From Thermodesulfobacteriota bacterium (GTDB lineage Bacteria; Desulfobacterota; QYQD01), in NCBI GenBank assembly GCA_030017815.1, contig JASEGX010000007.1:1-23233 (forward strand): 23,233 nucleotides of DNA, written 5' to 3'. A program made the translations under genes and the position numbers. The notes below the pieces were generated by a model. The model was given only the letters and a program-made list of their open reading frames with translations. It ran no database searches and was not told where the DNA came from. Shown here piece after piece: positions 16,915-23,233 of this stretch; positions within the stretch are counted from its first letter, which is position 1; every line of letters starts with the position of its first letter.

Positions 16915-17579
16915 ATCTTCAGATCCTCTCTTACAATCTTCCTGGGACCCCCATGAGAGCTCACACCCCAATCTTTAACCGGAAGGATCTCATCGAGCTT
17001 ATCCAATTGATTAAGACCTTTTAAGCGGTCATAGATCAACTGCCACACACAGTTAATATCCGGATTTATCTCGCACTTCCCGTTTACCGATCCGCCGCAG
17101 GGACCGTTAAAAAGGCCCTTAGAACAACGGGCCACCGGGCATAACCCCCCGGTTAGATTTAATATGCAGTCTCCGCACCCCGCACAACGTTCAGACCAGA
17201 CCCCCTGTTCCTCAGCCACACCATAAAATTTGGTATTCACCGCCGGAAGAGCAATGGTCTTTGGATACCTATCCGCAAGAAAGTTGACTCCCACTCCACA
17301 GGCCATAGACAAGACCGCGTCAAATTGGCCAATGGAGTCGGAAAGCTGATCAATAAATTCCGGATCACACTGTCTGACCAGTGTCCTTTCAACAAGCTCT
17401 ATTGGTTCGTCTTTTTTCTTTCGACCCATGCGGATAATAGTGGCCAGTATCATAACTTCCCGCTCACTGCCAGCCGAACACACAGTTACACAGCCTTTAC
17501 AGCCCAGGATCAGTATCTTTCTTAGACCGCTTATCATGGACAAGATCTCTTGAATAGGTTTTCTTTCCGCAACAATCAT
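16911..17579 (-). CDS. metV: MetV, iron-sulfur partner of methylene-THF reductase, set 2
   Basis: This 222-residue MetV paralogue has the same cysteine layout as set 1: C27-x2-C30-x3-C34 (CKGCVTVC), then CAGCGDC, GLCPVARC, NGPCGG and KCEI between residues 132 and 169. It should carry electrons from the Hdr/MvhD proteins to MetF. It starts one base after the stop of the upstream mvhD and overlaps metF at its end, so translation of mvhD, metV and metF is probably linked. Confidence 0.9.
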   Translation of the reverse strand: MIVAERKPIQEILSMISGLRKILILGCKGCVTVCSAGSEREVMILATIIRMGRKKKDEPIELVERTLVRQCDPEFIDQLSDSIGQFDAVLSMACGVGVNFLADRYPKTIALPAVNTKFYGVAEEQGVWSERCAGCGDCILNLTGGLCPVARCSKGLFNGPCGGSVNGKCEINPDINCVWQLIYDRLKGLNQLDKLDEILPVKDWGVSSHGGPRKIVREDLKI

Positions 17580-17580
17580 A

Positions 17581-18000
17581 TTACTTTCCTCTTAAGGGAC
17601 TCGGCCCCAGGGCCTTTATTTTTTCAACCATCTCTCTGGCTATATCAATAAATTTGGCCTCGTCACCCCGGGGCATGAAGAACATTTCCGTTCGCTCCGG
17701 CTCCATGCCAAGCTGCAAAAGGACATCCTTTACATACTCGGACCGCTTTTTTGCCCTCCGACTTCCCGCTCCGTTATGACACTTTTCTTCCTCGCACCCA
17801 ACAACATAAACTCCGTCAGCACCTTCTTCCAACGTCCTGAGTAAATGAACTCTAGCCACACGCCCGGAGCATGAAACCTTCTCTATCTTGACATTTTCAG
17901 GGAACCCGGACTTAGTCAAGCCCTGTAAATCTCTTGCGAAATTGTAAATGGTATAATGGCAGCAAAAAGCTATAATCTCTGGTTTAAACGTATCACTCAT
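17581..18000 (-). CDS. mvhD: MvhD-like electron-transfer protein, second copy, with a changed cysteine motif
   Basis: MvhD-type proteins carry a 2Fe-2S cluster and pass electrons between HdrA and a partner enzyme. This 139-residue copy keeps the later cysteines (SCSGRV, GCEEEKC), but its first motif is CCHYTIY (C13-C14) instead of the C-x2-C seen in the other copy (CTYCTY). One expected ligand is thus missing or moved. The ATG at 18000 overlaps the upstream HdrC-like stop by ATGA. The C-terminal end (KALGPSPLRGK) matches the other copy (KRMGPNPLK). It is directly followed by metV, so it is the natural link between the Hdr part and MetVF. Confidence 0.88.
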   Translation of the reverse strand: MSDTFKPEIIAFCCHYTIYNFARDLQGLTKSGFPENVKIEKVSCSGRVARVHLLRTLEEGADGVYVVGCEEEKCHNGAGSRRAKKRSEYVKDVLLQLGMEPERTEMFFMPRGDEAKFIDIAREMVEKIKALGPSPLRGK

Positions 18001-18575
18001 ATTACCCTCGCATTTAGAACTGTATCACCAGCAATTCGTTTATCTTCTTCAGATTCTCTCAAACGGATAGCCCTGGCCGGGCATTCAGCTACACAAATAC
18101 CGCATGCCCGACACTTAGCTGGATTGATGAAGGCCACCCCCTCATCTCCAACATGAGGAGCACCAAAGGAACAAACCCGAACACAGGTCAGACACCCGAC
18201 ACAACGCGACTGCTCTACCACAGCCAACTTACCCATGTTCTCCAGAGTAGAAAGTTCAACGAATCCGCCTTCTAAGGCTATCTCTCGCACTGCCCCAATA
18301 ACCTCACTAAACCTCACATCCTGCGGACAGACAAAAGTACAGGTCTGACAACGGGCACAGTGCCAGATTAAGACCGAGGTCAGCAGGCGATCTTTAAGGC
18401 CCAATATAGCCATGTGAATGATCTTACGCGGATCAAACTCCGGCACCGCACGGCTCACCGGACAGATACCGGTACAAGCACCACAGGCAAAACATCTCTT
18501 GATATATTCGCCTCCCGGGGTCTCGGCTATTTCCATTTTTAGCTGGGGGTAGATTTCCTTTTTGCTAATGGTCAT
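17997..18575 (-). CDS. HdrC-like protein with an added C-terminal two-cluster ferredoxin domain
   Basis: The first half is HdrC-like, with two 4Fe-4S motifs (C28-x2-C31-x2-C34-x3-C38-P and C73-x2-C76-x2-C79-x3-C83-P). The second half adds two more (C125, C128, C131, C135 and C155, C158, C161, C165), so the 192-residue protein could hold four clusters, forming an electron wire. No membrane segment is seen. The ATG at 18575 has AGGAG ten bases upstream and is preferred to an ATG at 18614. There is no second HdrB beside it, so it may connect HdrA/MvhD to the second MvhD and MetVF instead of to a disulfide-reducing site. A hairpin lies just upstream. Confidence 0.87.
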   Translation of the reverse strand: MTISKKEIYPQLKMEIAETPGGEYIKRCFACGACTGICPVSRAVPEFDPRKIIHMAILGLKDRLLTSVLIWHCARCQTCTFVCPQDVRFSEVIGAVREIALEGGFVELSTLENMGKLAVVEQSRCVGCLTCVRVCSFGAPHVGDEGVAFINPAKCRACGICVAECPARAIRLRESEEDKRIAGDTVLNARVI

Positions 18576-18610
18576 CTCACTATTGCTCCTGCATTCTATC
18601 ATTGACTTAG

Positions 18611-18634
18611 TCATTCGCTACCAGTAGCCAATGA
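18611..18634. promoter_or_regulatory. Hairpin upstream of the HdrC-like gene
   Basis: TCATTCGCTA and TAGCCAATGA form 10-base arms matching at nine positions around CCAG. It lies in a 161-base gap (18576-18736) that also holds TTGACA on the minus strand, without a good -10 box at the right distance. It could be an operator, an attenuator or an RNA processing site. Confidence 0.35.
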
Positions 18635-18736
18635 CCACACAACGTCTTTCTCGATCACAACGATTATGTCAAACAGATAAAACCTTCTTAGTTTACTCGG
18701 CACTACATAAGGTCCGTCTCTTCTCTATTACCAACC

Positions 18737-19141
18737 TTACTTTAAGGGATTCGGCCCCATTCTCTTGACCCGTTCAGTCATCTGGGTTACGGCCTCGACA
18801 AATTTATGCGGGTCAGAAGCACCGATATAAAACATCTCCAGCCGATCACCGCCAAGCCCGGTTTCCGCCAAAAGCTTTTTAGCATAGGCCACTCTCTCTG
18901 TGGCACGTAAATTACCCTCAACGAAATGACAGCTACCTATTTCACAGCCCCCGACGAAGACTGCGTCAGCACCGGCCTCAAAGGCCTTGAGAATATGCAG
19001 AATAGATACCCTACCGGTGCATGGGTATTTAACTATCCGCACCGTAGGTGGGTATTGCAACCGCTGAGAACCAGCCATATCAGCAGCCGTATACGTACAA
19101 TACGTGCATATCATGGCCTCAATCTTTGGCTGAAATTCCAT
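18737..19141 (-). CDS. mvhD: MvhD-like electron-transfer protein (HdrA partner)
   Basis: This protein should form the 2Fe-2S link between HdrA and the electron donor or acceptor. Motifs are CTYCTYTAADMAG near the start, PCTGRVS, and GGCEIGSCHF, giving the five cysteines expected for the family. The start at ATG 19141 (134 residues, MEFQPKIEAMICTYC) fits the usual short N-terminus and has AGGGAG upstream. An ATG at 19198 would add 19 residues and sit 21 bases after the hdrA stop, and cannot be excluded. It follows hdrA directly, as in HdrA-MvhD pairs of methanogens and acetogens. Confidence 0.92.
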   Translation of the reverse strand: MEFQPKIEAMICTYCTYTAADMAGSQRLQYPPTVRIVKYPCTGRVSILHILKAFEAGADAVFVGGCEIGSCHFVEGNLRATERVAYAKKLLAETGLGGDRLEMFYIGASDPHKFVEAVTQMTERVKRMGPNPLK

Positions 19142-19219
19142 TATCTTATTTACTCCCTTAATTACCCTCGTTTCCGGTTGAGTCATTTGCTGCCCCATTT
19201 TGACCGTTCTTTCCCCTTA

Positions 19220-22200
19220 TTAGCCGGCTACAGCGCTCAACTTATATAACGCACTTATTTGGGCAATATACTGTTCGTCCGTGTTATGATCAACAGTAAT
19301 AGCCCCACGCGGACAAGCACTGGCACAATTACCACAACCCTGACAGGCTGCCGCATCGATAACGATGGCCCATTTTTCTTCAGCCATTTTTGGCACCTCA
19401 TAAGGACAGGTGCGCACACAGGTCAGACAGAGGATACATCTTGCTTCATCAACGTGCGCTAAGGCTCCACCGATAAACATCTGCCTTCTGGATAGTATGG
19501 TACAGGCCCTCGAAACTGCCCCCTTGGCCTGGGCAATGGATTCATCGACAAACTTGGGGCCATGAACTATGCCACAGAGGAAAAACCCGGCATTAGCAAA
19601 ATCGAGCGGCCTTAATTTTAAATGCGCCTCCATAAAGAAACCGTCCTGGTCAAGGGGGAGCTTAAAAATATCTGCCAATTTTCTACTGTCTGGGTAAGGC
19701 CGGATGGCTGTGCTTAACACCAGACAATCGGCTTCAAGCCCAATCTCGGTCCCCAGGTTTTGGTCATAGATATTGATTTTTAGCTTACCATTCTCCTCAA
19801 CCACATGCGGTTTTCTTTCCGGTTCATAACGAATGAACCGGATACCCTCTTCACGTGCCCTCTTGTAGTAAACCTCTCTGAAGCCAAATGTCCTCATATC
19901 CCGAAACAATATATAGACATTGGCCGCGGGATTAAGCTCCTTGAATTTACGGCTGTTTTTTATGGCGTCTGTACAGCAGATCCGGCTGCAATAAGGGTGA
20001 CCTTCTTCTCTGGAGCCCACACATTGGATCATAACCACATTTTTGACATTCTCGAGCTCATTCCTGCCCGCAGCCAATCGCTGCTCAAACTCCCTTTGGG
20101 TAAGCACTCTATCATCCTGGCCATACAGGTATTCTTGGGGCTTATATACCTCGCCTCCCATAGCTATAATAGCCGCCCCATAGGAAACGGAGCGCTTCTC
20201 GCCGTCTACAGAGATCGTACTGCTAAAGTTACCGACATGACCGCTGTAATCCAGTATGTTCGCCCTGGTATAGACAGTAATTAAGGGATCCCCCTTTACC
20301 TTCTGGATCAACTCACGCATATATTCGGCTGGTCTGGCCCCGTCTTCCGTATAGTGAATAAATCTGGTATTACCGCCCAGTTCCTCTGATTTTTCCACCA
20401 GGCAGGTCTGGTAGCCATTCTCGGCCAAGGCCAGGGCCGCGGTCAGGCCAGCTACGCCTCCCCCCACCACCAGGGCCTTGGGAATGACTTCAAAAGACAT
20501 GTCCAGAAGAGGTTTCAGACGGGTAGCGCGGGCCACGGACATCCGTACCAGATCCTTCGCCTTTTCCGTGGCATCCTGGCCATTTGCAACATGGACCCAT
20601 GAGTTTTGGTCACGAATATTGGCCATTTCAAATAGATACCTGTTAAGACCAGCCTCCCTTAAGGTCTCCTGAAAAAGGGCTTCATGGGTTCGGGGTGAGC
20701 AAGAAGCTACCACAATACGGTTGAGTTCATGATCTTCTATAGCCTTTTTTATCTCATTTTGACTGTCAGTAGAGCAGGAAAAGAGATAATCAGTAGCAAA
20801 GACAACATAGGGTAGGGACCGGGCAGATTCTGCTACCGCCTTAACGTCAATCACCCCGGCAATATTACTTCCGCAGTGACAGACAAAAACGCCGATGCGG
20901 GGCTGCTGGCCGGCCACCTGCCTTTCTTTAGGATAAACCTTCTCCTTGATCATCGTACCCCTGACATCTGCCAGAAGCGCTCCCGCTGCTCCGGCTGCGC
21001 TGCTGGCCTGAATAACGGTATTAGGGATATCCTTGGGACCTTGGAAGGCACCGCTAACAAAAATCCCCTCCCTCGAAGTAGAGACAACATCCAAAGGTCT
21101 GGTCTGGCAGAAGCCGAACTCATTCAGTTCAATATCTAGGCGCTTGGCCAGATTCTTAGCGGCTAAGCTGGGGCGAAGCCCCACGGAAAGGACGACTAAA
21201 TCAAATGATTCCACCCGGATCTGACCGGGGTCACCCACATAGGTAATCTCAAGAGTTTTATCCTGTGGGTTCTCTACCACCCTGGACACCATGGACCGGA
21301 TATAACGCACACCGCCTTCGGAACGGGCCCGCTCATAATATCGGTCGAAACCCTTTCCTTGGGCGCGGATATCAATATAAAAGATGGCCGTTTCTATCTC
21401 CCGGTCATGGTCCCTGGAAATCAGGGCCTGCTTGGTAGCATACATACAGCACACAGAGGAACAATATTCGCAACCCACGGTAGCGTCCCGCGAACCCACA
21501 CACTGGATCCAGGCTATTTTTCGCGGTTTCCGGCCATCGGAAGGCCGCTGAATATGCCCGGAGAAGGGACCTCCTGCCGAAAGAATGCGCTCATAATCCA
21601 AACTGGTCAACACATTAGCATGGCGACCGTATCCGTATTCACCTTTTAGCCGGGCATCAAACGTCTCAAAACCAGGGGCCAGGATAACGGCGCCCGCCTC
21701 AACCTCTATGGTCTCATCCTGCTGTTCAAAATCTATGGCCTTATTGGGGCAGAACTTCTCACAGGCGCGACATCTGCCCTTCTTAAAGTAAAGGCAGTTT
21801 TCCCGGTCGATCGTATAAATAGGCGGAATAGCCTGGGCAAACGTTAGATAAATAGCCTTTCTCTTTCCCAGTCTCTGATTAAATTCATCCGCCACCTTCT
21901 TCGGACATTTACTGGCACAAATCCCGCAGCCGATACACTTCTGGGCATCCACATAACGGGCCTTTTTCCTGACCGTTACCCTGAAATCCCCCGGGCTGCC
22001 CACGACATCCTGGATTTCGGCATAGCTTATGATCTCAATGTTCGGGTTCTTGGATACCTCGATCAATTTCGGCGATAGCATGCAGGTCGAACAATCATTG
22101 GTAGGGAATGTCTTATCCAGTTGCGCCATAACGCCACCAATACTGGGCCGCTCTTCGACCAGATAGACCTTAAACCCGGAGTTAGCAGCGTCGAGGGCCG

Positions 22201-22282
22201 ACTGTATTCCAGAGATGCCGCCGCCCACCACGACTATGGCACCACTCTTGCTATTTATATCTGCCTTTTTTTGCTCTACCAT
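19220..22282 (-). CDS. hdrA: Double-FAD HdrA (two fused HdrA-type flavoprotein halves)
   Basis: HdrA is the FAD protein where electron bifurcation takes place in Hdr complexes. This 1020-residue version is about half again as long as methanogen HdrA. The first half has an FAD site (VVVGGGISGIQSALDAANSG, about 17-36) and an inserted ferredoxin with two clusters (C116, C119, C122, C126; C163, C171, C174, C178), but lacks the N-terminal HdrA cluster domain. The second half begins with that domain (VCHCGSNIAG at 467-476, C503, C528), has a second FAD site (VVGGGVAGLTAALALAENG, about 605), lacks the inserted ferredoxin, and ends with two clusters (C949, C952, C955, C959; C980, C983, C986, C990). 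The two halves thus complement each other. ATG 22282 is 9 bases after hdrB. Confidence 0.95.
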   Translation of the reverse strand: MVEQKKADINSKSGAIVVVGGGISGIQSALDAANSGFKVYLVEERPSIGGVMAQLDKTFPTNDCSTCMLSPKLIEVSKNPNIEIISYAEIQDVVGSPGDFRVTVRKKARYVDAQKCIGCGICASKCPKKVADEFNQRLGKRKAIYLTFAQAIPPIYTIDRENCLYFKKGRCRACEKFCPNKAIDFEQQDETIEVEAGAVILAPGFETFDARLKGEYGYGRHANVLTSLDYERILSAGGPFSGHIQRPSDGRKPRKIAWIQCVGSRDATVGCEYCSSVCCMYATKQALISRDHDREIETAIFYIDIRAQGKGFDRYYERARSEGGVRYIRSMVSRVVENPQDKTLEITYVGDPGQIRVESFDLVVLSVGLRPSLAAKNLAKRLDIELNEFGFCQTRPLDVVSTSREGIFVSGAFQGPKDIPNTVIQASSAAGAAGALLADVRGTMIKEKVYPKERQVAGQQPRIGVFVCHCGSNIAGVIDVKAVAESARSLPYVVFATDYLFSCSTDSQNEIKKAIEDHELNRIVVASCSPRTHEALFQETLREAGLNRYLFEMANIRDQNSWVHVANGQDATEKAKDLVRMSVARATRLKPLLDMSFEVIPKALVVGGGVAGLTAALALAENGYQTCLVEKSEELGGNTRFIHYTEDGARPAEYMRELIQKVKGDPLITVYTRANILDYSGHVGNFSSTISVDGEKRSVSYGAAIIAMGGEVYKPQEYLYGQDDRVLTQREFEQRLAAGRNELENVKNVVMIQCVGSREEGHPYCSRICCTDAIKNSRKFKELNPAANVYILFRDMRTFGFREVYYKRAREEGIRFIRYEPERKPHVVEENGKLKINIYDQNLGTEIGLEADCLVLSTAIRPYPDSRKLADIFKLPLDQDGFFMEAHLKLRPLDFANAGFFLCGIVHGPKFVDESIAQAKGAVSRACTILSRRQMFIGGALAHVDEARCILCLTCVRTCPYEVPKMAEEKWAIVIDAAACQGCGNCASACPRGAITVDHNTDEQYIAQISALYKLSAVAG

Positions 22283-22291
22283 ATCTTAATC

Positions 22292-23122
22292 CTAAACCGC
22301 CACCCCAGCCTCCGCCAATAGCCTAGTTGGGTCAACAAAATGGCGAGAAAACCAAGTATTCGCGTCCCCATGCCCCAAGGCCAAACCGATCAATTCTGTA
22401 AAGTAGAGGACAGGGAGATAGTAATCGGTTTTTAATTCACGGCCGATCCTGTCCTGGTACATATCCAAGTTGGCCTGGCACATCTGACAGGAGACTACAA
22501 TACAATTAGCCCCAGCCGCGATGGCCTTCTCATACAGTTTTCTTACCAGTTGGTAGACAACATCCGGTCTGGCAATCACATGACTTGCGCCACAGCAATC
22601 CGTCTTATAAGACCAGGGAATCACTTCCGCTCCCAGGCGCTCCAAGATACGGTCCATACTCATGGGATTCTCGCAGTTATCAGCGTCGGTAATCCGGGGC
22701 GGTCGACTAGACATGCAACCATAGTAACAGACTGCCTTGATCTCGGTGAGGGGCCTGGTCACCCTTGCTTTAATCAGATCAAGGATGTCCTCCTGACTCA
22801 TAAAATTAGCCAGATCCCAGATCCTAATCTTTCCTTCAAGGGGAAATTTCTCCTTTTCTGCGGTCTTGAGCCGGTTGAAACAAAGCGGACAGGGCACCAC
22901 CATATCATAGCCTAATCTCTCGGCTATGGTTAGGTTCCTACCTGGAAGAGCAACAGAGGCCCTCTGGTCGATACTGTGGGCGGCAGTAGCACCACAGCAG
23001 TTCCAATCTGCTAACTCCTCCAAATCAATCCCTAGTCTCTCGCAAACCGCATGGATGGATTCACTGTAATCTTTGGCAGTTCCCTCTAGCGAACAGCCGG
23101 GATAATAGCTTACTTTCTTCAT
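22292..23122 (-). CDS. hdrB: Heterodisulfide reductase subunit B homologue
   Basis: HdrB holds the paired non-cubane 4Fe-4S clusters that reduce a disulfide or a similar substrate. Both CCG-domain motifs are complete in this 276-residue protein: C10, C42-C43-G44 and C78-x2-C81; then C132, C136, C176-C177-G178 and C212-x2-C215. It should therefore be catalytically competent. The substrate in bacteria is unknown and need not be a CoM-CoB-type disulfide. The ATG at 23122 is six bases after the hdrC stop; hdrA follows by 9 bases, giving the order hdrC-hdrB-hdrA. Confidence 0.94.
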   Translation of the reverse strand: MKKVSYYPGCSLEGTAKDYSESIHAVCERLGIDLEELADWNCCGATAAHSIDQRASVALPGRNLTIAERLGYDMVVPCPLCFNRLKTAEKEKFPLEGKIRIWDLANFMSQEDILDLIKARVTRPLTEIKAVCYYGCMSSRPPRITDADNCENPMSMDRILERLGAEVIPWSYKTDCCGASHVIARPDVVYQLVRKLYEKAIAAGANCIVVSCQMCQANLDMYQDRIGRELKTDYYLPVLYFTELIGLALGHGDANTWFSRHFVDPTRLLAEAGVAV

Positions 23123-23128
23123 ATCTTC

Positions 23129-23233
23129 CTATTTTAAAATCTCCCTAATTTCTCCCATGGCATTTATGCCCTTAGGACGAAGCAACATCCGCCCTTTTTT
23201 AAACATCGCCCAGCCTAAAGAAATATCTTCAAA
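23129..23233 (-). CDS. hdrC: HdrC C-terminus, 5' part outside the window
   Basis: Thirty-four codons run from the right edge to a TAG at 23129-23131. The peptide includes GWAMFKKGRMLLRPKGIN and ends with EIREILK, a pattern typical of the end of HdrC proteins (a basic MxxKGRxxLxPxxI tail). The cluster motifs lie outside the window. The position directly before hdrB supports HdrC. It is too short for the track of longer reading frames. Confidence 0.7.
   Translation of the reverse strand, partial: FEDISLGWAMFKKGRMLLRPKGINAMGEIREILK

Noticed and set aside
16915..16971. Earlier start for metF set 2 at ATG 16971
   Set aside because: The added residues overlap metV and do not resemble MetF; the ATGA junction at 16914 fits better.
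18650..18700. Sigma-70 promoter upstream of the HdrC-like gene
   Set aside because: TTGACA is present on the minus strand, but the -10 position 17 bases later reads AAAGAC, too poor to call.

Overview
The window looks like part of the genome of an anaerobic Wood-Ljungdahl bacterium, most likely a sulfate-reducing or syntrophic member of Desulfobacterota (Deltaproteobacteria). This rests on an acs/met/hdr gene set of bacterial type, a selenocysteine formate dehydrogenase, and intergenic palindromic repeats of kinds common in that group. The assignment is an inference; there is no rRNA or other marker gene to fix it.

Layout, left to right. At 1-896 (+) is the 3' part of a cardiolipin-synthase-type phospholipase D protein that starts before the window. 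At 1091-1414 (-) is a small winged-helix/zinc-ribbon regulator. From 1552 to the right edge every gene is on the minus strand, forming one array of about 21.7 kb. In transcription order (right to left) it encodes: HdrC (only its C-terminus is inside), HdrB, a double-FAD HdrA, MvhD, an HdrC-like protein fused to an extra two-cluster ferredoxin, a second MvhD, MetV and MetF (set 2), two single-domain response regulators, a receiver/PAS/histidine kinase, MetV and MetF (set 1), AcsD, AcsB, AcsC, AcsE, and a very large formate dehydrogenase.

How the genes fit together. The formate dehydrogenase interconverts CO2 and formate with electrons from NAD(P)H or ferredoxin. MetF/MetV interconvert methylene- and methyl-tetrahydrofolate. 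AcsE moves the methyl group to the corrinoid iron-sulfur protein AcsCD, and AcsB joins it with CO and CoA to make acetyl-CoA; the whole can also run in reverse for acetate oxidation. HdrABC and MvhD next to MetVF match the Moorella-type MetVF-HdrABC-MvhD complex, proposed to be flavin-based electron bifurcating. Carbon monoxide dehydrogenase (acsA/cooS), the Ni-insertion ATPase, formyl-THF synthetase and FolD are not in the window.

The most notable points are these. The formate dehydrogenase is split by an in-frame UGA (3190-3192) that is read as selenocysteine, followed by a convincing SECIS hairpin; both halves are one 1372-residue protein that fuses a NuoG-like 2Fe-2S domain, a GltD-like NADPH/FAD module, ferredoxin clusters and the molybdopterin catalytic domain. 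There are two metVF sets, two MvhD and two HdrC-type proteins. MetF set 1 has no ordinary start codon where homology needs one. A three-gene phosphorelay with a degenerate receiver sits in the middle of the carbon-fixation genes. Most of the wide gaps between genes hold palindromic or tandem repeat elements, one nested inside another.
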